From Perilla frutescens (lineage: Eukaryota > Streptophyta > Magnoliopsida > Lamiales > Lamiaceae), in assembly GCA_026008535.1 (NCBI GenBank), contig BRKX01000001.1, forward strand, positions 74,598,317 through 74,662,316: 64,000 bases of DNA, given 5' to 3'. A program made the translations under genes and the position numbers. The notes beneath the pieces were generated by a model. That model worked only from the letters and a program-made list of their open reading frames with translations, searched no databases and was not told the origin of the DNA. Numbering within the stretch: the stretch's first letter is position 1; every line of letters begins with the position of its first letter. Positions 45,501-60,056 of the stretch are shown piece after piece.

Positions 45501-48500
45501 TTTTAAATTTGTCCTGGTGGTTCTGACTTTTGATAGGTCCATGTTGGAGTTTGTACTTTGTATATCCAGTGAAACCTTGAATGAATTATACTGTTCTTTT
45601 TTCATTGTAAAATTCCAAAGCTGTGCCATGGTCCTGCATAACCTGCAATTATGATGTGGACTATCTTGTTGTCTAATTGATTTGTAATTTTCTGGATTCT
45701 GGGTTTGGTAACTTTAGTCTCTTTTGGTTGTTGTGTAGTTCAATGCTCGTATCCTGTTTATCGACCCTTCAACTAGAGCTGTTGGTTTGACATTGAGTCC
45801 TCAGCTTGTCAGTAATAGGGCTCCAGCATGTGTAAGCTCGTTTAAATAGTACGATTATGTGCTGCATTTTTTGTACTTCCCCTTGCTCCTCTCTCAACAT
45901 CCCTACCATGATGAGGAAGAGAGAAGCTTAGAAAAATGTTAATCAATTCCTTTCTCATGAGTAAATATTTGTTAAGCAGCTTGTTAAGATCGGCGATATT
46001 TTTGAACAATGTAAAGTAGTCAGGGTTGATAAAGGGTCAGGCCTACTTCTTGATGTTCCTACTGTACCAGTTCCAACCCCTACTTATGTCAACGTAAGTT
46101 CATTAATTCCATTTCTTTCGTGTGTTGACATTCTGTCTGTGAACTTGACCCGTTATCGCTGATATGTGAGAATTTCAGTTATCTGACGTGGCTGATAAGG
46201 AAGTTAAATTGGATAAGAGCTTTAAGGAAGGAAGCTATGTCCGTGTCAGGATACATGGATATAGGCACTTGGAAGGGCTTGCAACTGGTACTCTAAAGGT
46301 TGTTTGCCTCAATCTTTTAAGAATGATCCTTTGTGCTTTTTAGAAAAACTTAAAAATTGTTGGTGACTGATGGCCAATATTCTCACCTATCTATTTTGCA
46401 TTTTATTCCATTTTCTCAATATGCAACAATATTTGTCTCTTTCTTTTTTCAAAAGCAGATTTCTGCTGAAGCACCTGCATTTATCTCTTTCCTGTTTCTT
46501 CTTTACAGACTAGTGCATTTGAAGGTTCAGTTTTCACTCACTCTGATGTGAAGCCGGGAATGGTTGTAAAAGCAAAAGTTATTGCAGTTGACAGTTTTGG
46601 TGCTATTGTGCAATTTGCTAGTGGTGTGAAAGCCCTATGTCCCCTCCGGCATATGGCTGAGTATGAGATTACCAAGCCTAGGAAAAAGTTTGAGGTTGTT
46701 AACTATGTTCTACGTGCAAGAGCAATTGCTGTATTTTGTGCAGATTAGAATGGTCCTTTGGATTCTTTTTCATAATTTTAATTACACCCACTTACTAACA
46801 TTTTGCAGATGGGAATTGAGTTAGTTTTTCGGGTTCTGGGTTGCAAGTCCAAGAGAATAACTGTTACAAACAAGAAAACTCTTGTATGGTTTCTCCTAGC
46901 CTCTATGTTGTTTCTACTGTTATATGTTCTTGTGAAGTACTGAAGCTTGATGTCAATATTTTCCACGTATGGATTTTCTCCTTGGTTTTGAAGTTGTATC
47001 TGTGTCAAAAGAGCAGTGTATAAATATTACAGCATCAAGCTTTGGTTAAAACCGTTCCGATTTGTGAAGTAGCAATTGAATCACAATTTAATCCTGCTAT
47101 AGGGAACTGTAATGAAATGATTGATGTCTAAGCTCGCGTGAGTATGATCAGTTTATGCAAACTGTAGATATTATTGATGAGATGAGTTTGATGCATTTGT
47201 AGCTCTTTAAGTTGTTAATGAACAAAGTTATTATGTGTCCATATGGTCAGTGAGATAAGTTTTACTGACAGATCTTGTTATGGGCTAGGATTTGTTTATC
47301 AGTTTTCACATAATTAATATGTGCCTTTTCTTTATTCTTGTTGCCTTACTTCCCTAATTGTAATTTACTGTGATTATTTAGGTGAAATCAAAGCTTGAGA
47401 TCCTTAGTTCTTATGCTGATGCCACTGATGGGTTAGTCACTCATGGGTGGATTACAAAGATTGAGAAGCATGGATGCTTTGTTCGATTCTACAATGGGGT
47501 TCAAGGATTTGCCCCTAGGTGAGTCACAGAGCACTTGAGGAATTTTTTGTGATGGATATTATTGGATGGTTTTATTTAATTTACTGAGCATATGGCTTCC
47601 TCTTCTTGCCACTTCCAGTTTTGTCAAACAATTTGGAGATAGTAACACAGTATTGCTAACTGGTATTGTTTGATCATTTCACATTAGGCTGAATTTTGAT
47701 CTAGTTTTTTATTACAGATCTGAACTTGGTTTGGGTCCAGGCATTGACATACACTCCGCATATTGTGTTGAACAAGTTATCAAGTGTAGAGTTGTCAAAT
47801 GTATTCCTGCTTCACACCGAATACATCTCAGTTTCATCACCACACCACCCTCAAGGTTTGTCGTCAACTTGTGCTGCATAACAAGGATTTTCTTAAATAT
47901 GAATGATCATTGTGTATCGTAACCACTCTGTTCCCCTCCAGTCCAATGGCATAGTTGCTATCTTCCTTTGTTTCTTACATGCGGGTAACAGATCAATTTA
48001 TCTGGAGAATGTTAAATTTTGGTAGGGGGGCGAATGATGAATTAATCAAACCAGGCAGCCTAGTCTCTGGAATTGTCGAGAGTATAGCTCCCCAAACAGT
48101 AGTGGTGGCTGTCCATGACTCAGTTCACATGAAAGGGACCATCTCTCTTGAACATCTGGCTGATCACCATGGTAGTGTAGATTTCTTGATTTCTTTTTTA
48201 AATTAACTACTGTGTTCTGCTTCTCAACATGCTTCTGCTGGTCCCAAGATTCTGTTTTTAAATTTGCTCTTGGTTTTCCCTTGTAATGTGTGCTTCTACT
48301 TGATTTTTGTTTTCAATGCAACAGGCCTTGCCAGTTTGTTGATGTCTGTTATGAAGCCAGGATACCACTTTGATAAGCTATTGGTTCTTGGTAATCTCCT
48401 TAATGCTCCTTTTTCACCTTTATTAATCAATCTACTCAGATCTCAAGAGTTTCTCTCTTCTGTTATAAAAGTGTGTGGGGGGGGGGGGGGGATGTGTGCA

Positions 48501-51500
48501 ATTTAAGTAATGAATGGCACTAATATATCTTGTGATCTGTTTGTGCCTAATTATGAGAATATGTTGGAGACCTGCAAGTGGATTTTCTTATTTTAGCTAA
48601 AATGTATGATGGTTGAGCGTTTATATTTAGTATTATACTATTGCAGATGTCGAAGGAAACAATCTGATACTCACTGCAAAGTATTCATTGGTTAACTCAA
48701 TCGAGCAGCTTCCGGTTGATATTAGCCAAATCAGCTGTCACTCTGTGGTTCATGTAAGAGTGTCTGCATCTTTATTTTGCATTACTTCATGTCAGTATTA
48801 AAGATTATCCCATGTCTGTTTGTTTTTTATTGTGTTTAAGAAAAATCTTAAAAATATTGCCAAAACACTTCAGTTGTCTTTTTTTATTATTATTATTATC
48901 AGGTTGAGGATTAATCCTTAAATTAATCCAGTAGAGAACTGGTTTATGAGACTATGAATTCATTGTTCTGATTTTGCATCCTTTCCTTCGTATTGTTTGC
49001 ATGTGCCCTGATAAATGTTGTTAATTCTTAATGAGACGTGTCACTTTCATCTTGCAAACTGTAATACTTCTAGCATAATAACTTACCTACTGGTCCTGGA
49101 AGCTCGACTTGATTAGCCTTTCATTATCATTGGCTCATGCTCATTTGTTTTCCAGGGTTATGTATGCAATATAATTGACACGGGCTGCTTCGTGCGCTTT
49201 ATCGGACGGTTAACTGGATTTGCTCCCAAAAGCAAGGTATAAATTCAAAGAAGTGTCCTTTTCTATGTAAGTGTTTATGTGCAACTGCTCAGTTTGATGT
49301 TTTATATTGAGTTTGTGTTTTTGGGATGTCACAGGCTACTGATGACAGGAGATCAGATCTTTCCGAAGTCTTTTATGTTGGGCAGTCTGTACGCAGCAAC
49401 ATAGTGGATGTAGGCCCAACATCAGGACTTAGTTTGTACATGCAAACTTTTAGGATACTCTCTGCTAATCTTTTCTTTATAATCTTCTGTCCAGGTTACC
49501 AGTGATACGGGCAGAATAACACTATCATTGAAGCAGTCATTGTGCTCTTCAACTGATGCATCTTTTATTCAAGAATACTTTCTTCTGGAAGAGAAGGTAA
49601 CACCTGAAATCCTCTTTCATCATTGACAAACTCTCTGAAGTACAGTGTGCGAAGAGACATAATTAGCCCTTTTTCGGGAAGACTAGGACAGTGACCTTTA
49701 TTATGTATTTACCATTGTAATTAACTGATTAGTTTGCACTTTGCACCAATGCATATTCCTGTCTATTCTGATATAATTACTTTCGTTGTTAATTTATTGC
49801 TGCGATTTCCTTGCTGTTTTTTACTTTTCTATTTGTCAAGTCATATTGAACGATTGGTTAAGGAATATTTGTTTTGATAATAGTAAATGCTTTACGTGCT
49901 TTCTATTTTAATTCGAGGGAGTCCCGCCCAAATTTACTTTTTCTAGTATTGTTGTTTTTTTGTTGTGCTTACATATGTTTCTGGCCATAACCTTACCTGT
50001 CACCCTTATGAATTTTCATTGGTGTTCTGGTTGCAAATTTGGCCTACCATCTTTCTTTCTAGCTCTATTGCTACTTATTTATATTGAACTTGCTATGCAT
50101 TTTAATGCTACATTACTGCTTTGGACAGATTTCGGAGCTACAAGTATTGGACTCTGGGGGCCCTCCATTGAGATGGACCGATGGATTTGGTATTTGTAGT
50201 GTCATTGAAGGAAAAGTACATGAAATTAAGGATTTTGGTGTCGTTATCAGCTTTCAGGAATACAGTGATGTCTATGGTTTTATCTCACATTATCACTGTA
50301 AGTTATTGTGCTAATGTTATAAGCCATTTCGTATTGGTTGAAAAATGATATTCAGTATGTAATTCTTGCAGTGGCTGAAACCTCCGTAGAAAAGAACTCT
50401 GTTGTTCGAGCTGCAGTTCTTGATGTTTCCAAGATTGAACGCCTTGTGGATTTATCATTAAAGCCAGAGTTCACAAATAGAACAAAAGAAGAGAGTTCTA
50501 CTTCAAAAACTCCTAAAAAGGTTTGCCTTTTAAGAAAATAGTGCATTCAAGACTGTTTCCGTAGTTTTTGCGAAGCAGTTTCAGGCATAGTTTCTGATTA
50601 ATAAGTATTCTCGTTGTTTATATATCTTGTCTTTCATTAGTGCTTGACTGTCCCATAGATTTTAAATGGGTTATGAAACCAGCATTCTTGTTCCTTCCCA
50701 TTCCATGTACACTATCAGTATGTTCTTTATTGCTTGTAGAAGCGCAAAAGAGAAGCACACAAGGATCTGGAGGAGAATCAAGTGGTAAATGCAGTTGTTG
50801 AGATTGTAAAGGAGAATTACTTGGTAAACAATATGCTCCCTTATATTGTTCATTTGATTTGAAACTTAATGATGTATACATGAATGCTAGACCTTTTCCA
50901 CTTTTTTCTCCGAGCAGGTTCTTTCCTTACCAGCATATAATTTTACATTAGGCTTTGCATCACTGACGGATTACAACACCCAGAAATTGCCACCTAAACA
51001 ATTTACCCATGGACAGAGGTAAAAACCAAATGCACACAATGCTGACTGCTTTTTGTTGACTTATTTGCTCACTTTTCCTTCACTACCTCCTGTTCAATTT
51101 TGTGGTTTAACTCTTGGCAAAGTCATCATGCATTGAAAACTTCCAGATGCATTATTGCAATATCATATGTTTGGTAATAAATTATTTTTGTGAAATCAGG
51201 GTAAGAATGTGTGCTTTGACATTGGCATCATTTTGTTTAATCGGTTATTGCTTACTTCAGATAGCCTGTGAGCTCCACTGCTCGTGTTGTTTGCTGTATA
51301 TGTTGTTTTCTTATTTCTGCCTGAGATTGATATTGATCAATTAATCACACATCAGTCAAGTTTTTGATGTAGGATTAGAATGTTTTGATCTAAAATAACC
51401 TTATCACAATTGCAAGGTTTTCAATATTGAGGATAGTTTTGTCAATTTGTGTTCAACTCATGTTACAAACCCTATGCAATATTTTTTTTATCACACCTCC

Positions 51501-54500
51501 ATGCTCCAAGGTAAGGATAAGAATTACCCAAATAATCAAAATGATGCCTAACCTTTGGATATTTTGTTGTTTTCCATCCAATTAAGTATACACTGGACCG
51601 ATTGTTGTTAATTCTATATATATCCAGTCTTCTCAACGAGGTAAATGAGGCATTAATTTTAAAACTTTTGATTGCTTGGATCCTTAGCAAAGGGGATAAT
51701 GCAAAATCACTTGTGCCTTAATGTGACCATAATTTAATCTGCTATTTTGCTTGTTATTTTGGGTGCAGTGTCTCTGCCACTATTATGGCTCTTCCAGGTC
51801 CGGAAACTGGTGGGAGATTGCTGCTGCTTCTCAAGTCATTAAGTGATGGCATGGAGACATCCAGTTCTAAGCGTGCAAAGAAGAAGTTCAGCTATGATGT
51901 TGGATCTCTTGTTCAGGCAGAGGTTGGTATCATTTAATTGCTATATTTTAGCAACCTTTGATTTAGTTCTTCAACTAACTTGAATTCGTTCTTTGGTTGA
52001 TTTTCAGATTACCGAAACAAAGCCTCTTGAACTTCGAGTGAAATTTGGTTCTGGATTCAATGGAAGAATACATATAACGGAGGTTGGAAATCCTTTAGCC
52101 TTTTTAAGATTAGGATTAGTCCTGTTTATGTTTCCTTTCCTATTGAAAAGTCTGGATTATATAAATTTTTTATGAATTTTGGCAGGCAATTGATGACAAT
52201 TCTTCTGAGAGTCCCTTTAGCAACTACAGAATTGGTCAAACACTAACTGCAATGATTGTTTCAAAGGGTATTAAGCCAGAAAGTAGTAGGGGGTTTTATG
52301 GATGGGAATTATCAATCAAGCCATCCTTGCTTAAAGGTAATCATTACCAAAGTTGTTCATGTGATCAACTTTGATCTGAAGCGCACTTATGATCACTTAT
52401 TTTATTCAATTTTCCTCTGAAGCTTTTTGATCTGGTTTGCTATTACAATAATATTAAGGGAACTGATATTTATTAATGGTAATAGATGCCTTTCATTGTC
52501 TTTGTTATTTTCTGACCTCCAGGCTTACGCTTTGAAGTTTATTTTATTTTTGTTTCTTTTTTTATCCCTTTTTTTTGCTGTTTAAAATGTTCAGTGTCCT
52601 GCATGAAAATTTTTGGTTAACTTGTTTAACTTGCATTCTGTATACAGGATATACTGAAATGGGCAAGTCATTATCGTCTGAAGACCTCAACTATTCTTTC
52701 GGACAACGTGTTTCTGGTTTCGTGTATAAGATTGACCCTGAGTGTGCCTGGCTGACTGTTTCTCGAGATGTGAAGGCTCAGTTGTATATACTTGACTCTT
52801 CATGTGATCCTTCAGAGCTCGAAGATTTCCAGAAGAGATTTCACGTGGGCCAAGCTCTCACATGTTTTGTAACCAGTGTGAATAAGGAGAAGAAGTTACT
52901 TCGTGTAGTCTTGCAGGCACCGCCTGATGGTTCTGGGGAACTAGGAGCTGATTCTGATCATCATTCAATAAGTCATTTAGTTGAAGGTAGTATTGTCAGT
53001 GGCAGGATTTCTAAAATTCTTCCTGGCGTTGGTGGATTGCTGGTGCAAATTGATCAGCACCATTATGGAAAGGTTCATTTTACTGAATTGACAGACGCAT
53101 GGGTCCCAAACCCACTTTCTGGTTATCACGAAGGACAATTTGTGAAATGTAGAGTTTTGGAAATTAATCGTGCTTTTAGGGGAACTGTCCATGTTGACTT
53201 ATCCCTCCGATCAACACAAGATGCTTCTACCCAACGTGTAGACACAATAACAGACCTTCATCCTGATATGGTCGTACAGGTAGTATATTATTTTTCCAGC
53301 CCTTTTTTTTATGTAACCGTGAATTTCTTGGCTTGAAAATTTCTTATATATTGAACTACATCCTAATATATTGCCTTATGGCATTAGTTGGAGACAAAAA
53401 ATTGCTAAACTAATTAATACGTTCATTTACATATTCTGCTTATAAAATGCAAATTCTGTTATGTGTTACCAATGTCTTATTGCTGATTCTTTCCCGTGTT
53501 CTCTAATATATGTTTCATGATCCACATGTATTGGCTACTGCAGGGCTATGTTAAAAATGTCTCTCCAAAAGGATGCTTTATCATGATTTCACGGAAGATA
53601 GATGCCAAAATCCTCCTTTCTAATTTGTCAGACAATTTTGTTGAAAATCCAGAAAAGGAGTTCTCTGTTGGAAAAATTGTGATCGGCAAGTAAGTACGCT
53701 TAATGGAACATTTTCTGTGTTGACTCCAGTATGCACACTGACATATTTTGTGCAGGGTACTGTCAGTGGAGCCATTATCTAAGCGTGTTGAAGTTACCCT
53801 CCGAACTTCAAGTGGAGTCAGCATGCCAAAATCCAGCACTAATCACTTAAACCAAATTATGGTTGGAGATATTATCCGTGGAAAAATCAAGCGTGTTGAG
53901 TCTTATGGGTTGTTTATATCCATTGATGAGACAAATATTGTAAGTGGACTGGTTTCCTTTGATTTTCTTAGTTCCAATTTCCAAATTCTAGGCCTGATTA
54001 TATGATTTTGATAATCATTTTTGAAGATGTAGACCTTAAACGTTGTTGATTGTGCTCTAGTGCCTAACTCTGAGCTTACTTTGTGATAGTTTGTTTATGT
54101 CGTTTCTACATTCTTCTATGTAATTACCATCCTTGGGTCAGGTTGATGCCGTGTTTTTTTTTTTTCATTCTGACTGGATAAAATTTATGATCTGTATATT
54201 GCACTAAAGTTTGTTATTTTTATTTTTATTCCGATTGGGTAAGATAATTGATGTCAAGTTTTTTTCATTCTGTTAATTGATGTCAAGTTTTTTCCATTCT
54301 GGACTCAATACTCTTATGGTTTCCTTTCACGTAGGTTGGGCTATGCCATGTTTCAGAGCTATCTGATGATCACATAGATGATCTACTGGCAATGTTTAAA
54401 GCAGGAGAGAGAGTGACTGCGAAAGTTTTGAAGGTTAGTCCTCTAGTTCAATTAGAATACTGTCTAGCTCATGTCAAGAACGTGAGACTTATTAGAGGGA

Positions 54501-57453
54501 TCCCTCTATTTGTTTGCATATGTTTAATGTATTTATGGGTTTGGTTGAAGATAAAAACCCGAATAAAATGTGGAAGATTCTCTTATATAATGCTCTGACA
54601 CTTCTTGAACTACTGAGGTTTCTCCACCTTAAAGTTTTTATGTAACTTATTTCATTGTTTATATGGTAACGATCTGCCAAGGTTCTGAGTTTACCAGAGG
54701 GTGGGAACAAAGCAGCTTGCAAACTAATTATCCTTCTAATTTATCTTTCATAATTCCTGATATTCTGTTTCTAGTTCGGGTTGGGCCCTTTTGTGTGTCC
54801 TAGTTTGGAGTGAATCTTTTGTGAGCCCATGAGCCAGTCATGTGTACTTATAGCTTTGTAACTTGGAGTTTAGGGCATCCAGATTTTTGGTAAGTTGTTG
54901 GCATTTTTTGTGGATGGGGTTACTCCTGGCTCCCACTAACTGTTTCTCAAATTGTGTTCTGTTAATTGAAGTTCAGATTTCTGATTTGCAATCCCCTTGT
55001 ATCTCTCATTATATCTTCCGAATTGTAAAAACATTGTGTCCATGATTATTGATAATCCAAGAGTAGATTGTTGGTGAGATGAAAGTAACTGTCAAACTTC
55101 AACCTGCATTGATATCTAAACTTTTCTTGTAGGTGGATAAAGAGAGAAATCGAGTTTCCTTGGGGATGAAGAACTCATATATCAAAGATGAGGAAGGTTT
55201 GCAGACACCTTCAAGTCAAAACATTGATTTGGCCGTAGGCGTGAATGGTTCTGTTGTATTACCTGAGCCAACATTATCACAGAGCAGCTCAGAGAACGTG
55301 AATAATGAATCTGATGTTGGTCATAATCCTCTGCTTGCTGATGCTGAATCTAGGGCTTTTGTGCCACCACTTGAGGTCCCACTAGATGATATAGAAAGCT
55401 TAGATATTGAAGGTGATGTTAGTAAAAGTGTAGTGGATGCTACAGATGTGATTGTAGAGAAAAACGATAAGAAAGCAAAAAAGAAAGCTAGAGATGAAAG
55501 GTAACGATTCACTACAAAAAATTTGCTTTGATTTTCTGTAGGAACTAGGATTAATGCTGCTTTATTTTTGCATCTTCTGTAAAGGGAACGAGAAATAAGA
55601 GCTGCTGAGGAGAGGCTGCTAGAAAAAGACATCCCAAGGAGTGCTGATGAATTTGAGAAACTTATTCGGAGTTCTCCAAACAGCAGCTTTATATGGATAA
55701 AGTACATGGCATTTATGCTCTCTTTGGCAGATATTGAGAAGGCACGATCTATTGCTGAAAGGTACCTAGTACTAATGGTATTTCAATTTTGGCTTGTCAC
55801 ATCTACAAACTTGAGTCTCTTGAGTATGATATATTTTTGCTACTTATTATGAGTCAAAATAATGTAGCTCTTGACATGGGCAATACATGAGCCTTACATC
55901 TAGTCATCGGAAATGCCTTTGGTCCTTGGGAAATATTTATTTGAAAAGGTGCAAAGTGAGAGTTGTAGGGCATATGGGCTTAAAGTATTAAACAAACTGG
56001 GGTTGGTTGAGATTACAACATGTGTGCTTGAATCAGGGTGGGGGTTTCATGATGTGGGAGTATTTGATGCATGGCTGGCCTACTTTTTGGCTGGCAGAGT
56101 CATTGATGTGATTACTTATTATCGTAGTTTCAGTTTTCCTCTTGGCACATATAAAAGTATGATCAAGTGTTCAGTGATTATCTGTTATGAGTATCAAACT
56201 TATGGTGCATGGGAACAATTTCCCTTAGCATGAAAGTATTTCTATGGAGAATATCTCAAGCTTGATATCTATTCTTTCTATTACCTCTTTGTTGTGCTAC
56301 AAACTGTGGCTGTACTAACCAATTAGTGAACATATTATTCTGCCAGCTTTGTTGATTTTAATGATGGGCAATTGTTGTATTAGGGCTTTGAGAACAATAA
56401 ATATCCGAGAAGAGTCCGAGAAGCTGAATATCTGGGTTGCTTATTTCAACTTAGAAAATGAGTATGGCAATCCTCCAGAGGTAATAATAGCTGTTAAAAT
56501 GTTTGGTGATTCTTTACTTTAGTTTGAAGGACTGCATTTAGAAGTCCTTTTTCGTTGAAATTTTGTTTGCTAATTGATTCCAATTTTCCTTTGTCAGGAG
56601 GCTGTTACAAAAATATTTCAGAGAGCATTGCAGTACTGTGACACTAAAAAGGTGCATCTTGCGCTTCTCGGCATGTATGAGAGAACCGAACAACATAAAT
56701 TGACTGATGATCTTCTTAACAACATGACTAAAAAGTTCAAGCACTCATGCAAGGTACACTTGTACTGTCATACGATTTTTCCATTATCATTCATAACTTA
56801 AAAGAGTCTTCCTCCCATTTAAATTACACTCTTTCTGGTATTTCAGGTGTGGTTGAGAAAGATTCAGTCTCTCCTGAAAAGAAACAGTGACGGGGTTCAG
56901 TCTGTTGTGGAACGGGCTCTGAAGATCCTTCCCCGTCACAAGCATATAAAATTTATATCTCAGACTGCCATCCATGAATTCAAATGTGGTGTTCCGGACA
57001 GAGGAAGATCCTTGTTCGAGAACGTGCTGAGGGAGTACCCCAAGAGAACAGATTTGTGGAGCGTCTATCTAGATCAAGTAATACTCGAGCTCACTCACTT
57101 GTTTTTAACGCAAAAAAGGAAACGTCTTAACCAAGAATGAAATGCTGAATGCATATATATATATTACTGTTGTTGAAAATTAACAGGAGATCCGGGTTGG
57201 TGATGCGGATTTGATCCGTGCATTATTTGAGAGAGCCATTAGTTTGAGCCTTCCCGCAAAGAAGATGAAGGTGAGCTTCGACTTTGTTTAAACTCATAAA
57301 TGGACACTTTCTCTTGAAACTGTGGACAATAATATTATTATGGTGGTGCAGTTCTTGTTTAAGAAGTATCTCTTGTATGAGAAGTCCATTGGCGACGAAG
57401 AACGGATCGAATCCGTGAAGAGAAAGGCTATGGAATATGTGGACAATAATTAA
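42577..57453 (+). CDS. RRP5: rRNA biogenesis protein RRP5 homolog, 1883 aa, 39 coding exons
   Basis: Exons: 42577-42685, 42984-43195, 43982-44125, 44281-44454, 44606-44705, 44983-45101, 45177-45299, 45389-45460, 45739-45831, 45980-46093, 46179-46298, 46509-46694, 46809-46883, 47382-47518, 47718-47855, 48026-48171, 48325-48390, 48647-48753, 49156-49236, 49335-49409, 49495-49596, 50129-50297, 50372-50520, 50740-50823, 50918-51018, 51769-51922, 52008-52082, 52186-52336, 52648-53279, 53544-53689, 53756-53939, 54335-54433, 55133-55500, 55585-55761, 56384-56480, 56598-56753, 56847-57077, 57187-57270, 57352-57453. All junctions are in frame. A Lys-rich N-terminus with DFPRG precedes a long S1 RNA-binding repeat array (about residues 108-1480), an acidic/Lys-rich linker, and C-terminal HAT/TPR-like repeats (about 1600-1883). 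Yeast Rrp5 and human PDCD11 act in the nucleolus in cleavages making both 18S and 5.8S rRNA. Exons 7-8 are the source of the fragments at 32616 and 38230. Confidence 0.93.
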
Positions 57454-57754
57454 TATGTCTTGATGTGATGAACAAGTTGAATACTATGCAGATTCTTGGA
57501 GAAAGATTCTTGGACACAGTTTTGTAGTATCGTGTAAATCATGTTAGAATTGTTGCTTTGTTCCAAATACAGAGAAATTTTCAGCCTTGTATTTTTGTGG
57601 CAAGAAAGAAGCCAATGAGATTTACATCTATCATAGTTGTTGATTTGTTGCAAACAATACAAATGTATTTTGGAAAACATCGTTTTAAGAGAAACTTATA
57701 TAAATGGAGAATGTGGCTTTATGTTTTAGATATCTCATTAATCCTAAGAATTGG

Positions 57755-58430
57755 GTAGAAAAATAGTCATTTCCACTTGGTACATAATGTTTTTAGTCAC
57801 TAACTAAATGATATATTGTTTTTAGCTACTTTGGTGAATATATTTAATTATGCTTTATTTAAAAAAATAGAATTGTGGGGTGCATTATTTGGGTGCACGA
57901 ATGAGATGCATTCATGCAATATTATAAATTTACACTACTACTACACGGTTATGCAGTGGCACAATTTTTCATTGCTGCAAGACTAGAGGGTACGATAGAG
58001 GGTATTTTGTGCAAGTGAGTAGAAACATATATTATTGGGTAAATTATACTTGGAAACCTACATTTTAGACTTTATAAAAAATAACTCATTTTTTCAAAAT
58101 TAACGAAAGAATATCTAGTTTTTCAAAAAAGTTGTAAATATAACATTCGATCAATTTTATGGTTCAAAATCGTATGCAATTGATTGTATTTTAAAATTTC
58201 TTTATTGAAGGTCTTTTTACGCGATTAGGGAAATAAAAATAGTAAAATACAATCTATTGCATAGGATTTTCGGGTGGGAAAATTGATAAAATGCTAGTTT
58301 TGTAATTTTTTTGAAAAAGTGAATTATTTTTTAAAAAACTCAAAATATAAGTATTAAAATGTAATTTTCACTATTTTTTAAGTTAGTGACTAGAAACAAC
58401 TTTTACTAAATCAAAATGACTATTTGAAAA
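57755..58430. mobile_element. MITE-like inverted repeat, possibly nested
   Basis: The outer arms AAATAGTCATTT...TTTTTAGTCACTAACT (about 57762-57804) and their inverse AGTTAGTGACTAGAAAC...AATGACTATTT (about 58381-58427) match with mismatches. An inner pair (about 58035-58140 and 58265-58365) shares inverted TTTTTGAAAAA, AATTGAT and AAATGTA blocks, suggesting one element inside another. No coding capacity. Target duplications not resolved. Confidence 0.65.
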
Positions 58431-58560
58431 TCCGTTTAATCAACTGAGTGCAACCTAATAAATCCATATTCTTATGTCTAAATTTTTGTAAAAGAAAGAC
58501 GTATCGAGTTTGCCTCATTTTTCCTCCCTCAAACTAAAAAAAAATAATTGTTTCAAGTTT

Positions 58561-58870
58561 CTTCATGTTTGGGCCTTGTTTTGTTTAAGAAACAATGAAT
58601 TGGGCCTCATGTAAAAGTGAAGGGTGCTTTTGTCATTTCAAGCCCAACCCCACAAGTCCTATTAAATCTGCGACTAGGGTTTTCGCACTCCTTTCCTTCT
58701 TGTGCGTCACTTCGATTCAGCAGCTGAGCTCCGCTACACCTCGCTCTACCAGCACCATACGCCGCCGTCGCTAAGGCTTCAAGGTTACTCTCTCTCTCTC
58801 TCTATATATATATATGTGTATGTATGTATGTATGTATTGATTTTGGTTGGTGCAGGTGAATCGGGGAGAT
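58561..58870 (+). promoter_or_regulatory. RPS5 promoter, 5' UTR and leader intron
   Basis: Site II elements TGGGCC at 58570-58575 and 58601-58606 and a reverse AAGCCCA near 58640 precede a telo-box TAGGGTTT at 58675-58682. This combination is typical of plant ribosomal protein promoters. A leader intron runs from the donor at 58784 (AAG/GTTACT) to the acceptor at 58855 (TGCAG) and contains CT, TA and TATG microsatellites. Confidence 0.8.
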
Positions 58871-60056
58871 ATGGCGGAAGCGGTCGTCGTACCTGCCGCT
58901 ATTGGCATCGAGGAAGAGAAGGTTCAAACCGGCGTTATGCTCTTCAACCGCTGGTCCTACGACGAAGTTCAGGTCATTTTTTGTTTCTCATTTCCCCCAC
59001 GCCTCCTTATCAATTACTGAATTTGTCTGCTTTTCCTTAGTTTCCTGTTTTTATTCGTTGAAATGTGAATTTGTTTTTATTGAAATTCATATGTGGTTGT
59101 TTTAAGCCTGCATTCATATCTGACTTTAGAAATTACTGTTGAAACAAAATGTCTTTCAATTGATTCAGAAATATGCACGTATTATCTGTAAATATTGCTC
59201 GTGAAAGCTGATTTCACTTACTCTAAATTCTTAGCGTCTTGTAATTGATTGTCAATATCATAGATTGGCATTATAGTTTCCAGGCATGATTACACATTTT
59301 TGATTGGTTACCTCTTTATATCTTATAGATTAGTGATATCTCTGTGGAAGATTACATTACCGCAACTGCAGCCAAGCATCCAACATTCATGCCTCACACA
59401 GCCGGCAGGTACCAAGCTAAGCGCTTCAGGAAGGCTCAGTGCCCGATTGTTGAGAGGCTTACCAACTCCCTCATGATGCACGGGCGCAACAACGGGAAGA
59501 AGCTCATGGCAGTAAGAATTATTAAACATGCCATGGAGATCATTCATTTGCTGACTGACCTTAACCCCATTCAAGTCATTGTTGATGCTGTTATCAACAG
59601 GTCTGTAATCTCCTCTTTTATTCAGCTTTAGACCAATCTGAAATCTTAACAATGTGTATTGATTCTGAATCTGTGGTATTTATTCAACGTCCCGTATGCT
59701 CAATTCAAATTATGTATGCAGTGGACCAAGAGAAGATGCCACCCGAATCGGGTCAGCTGGAGTCGTGAGAAGGCAGGCAGTTGATATCTCTCCATTGCGC
59801 CGCGTCAATCAGGCTATTTATCTGCTCACGACTGGTGCTCGCGAAAGTTCTTTCAGGAACATCAAGACAATCGCGGAGTGCCTTGCTGATGAACTCATCA
59901 ATGCTGCTAAAGGATCTTCCAACAGGTTAGAAAGGCTCCTATCTCTTCATCGAGTTCTGAAACCTATCTGAATCTAATTTATGCAATCTTGTCATTGCCA
60001 GCTATGCTATTAAGAAGAAGGATGAGATTGAGAGAGTTGCCAAGGCCAATCGTTGA
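58871..60056 (+). CDS. RPS5: 40S ribosomal protein S5 (uS7), 210 aa
   Basis: Four coding exons: 58871-58972, 59329-59600, 59722-59925, 60002-60056, joining in frame to 210 aa (Arabidopsis RPS5 is 207). Hallmarks of cytosolic uS7: KRFRKAQCPIVERLTNSLMMHGRN, a GPREDATRIGSAGVVRRQAVD block, SPLRRVNQAIYLLT, and the AIKKKDEIERVAKANR C-terminus. It binds the 3' major domain of 18S rRNA in the head of the small subunit and contacts the mRNA exit channel. The leader intron and site II/telo-box promoter agree with a co-regulated ribosomal protein gene. Confidence 0.97.

Noticed and set aside
55913..56233. 106-codon open frame starting MPLVLGKYLFEK within an RRP5 intron
   Set aside because: No family resemblance, no splice signals and AT-rich composition; it lies in the intron between exons 34 and 35.
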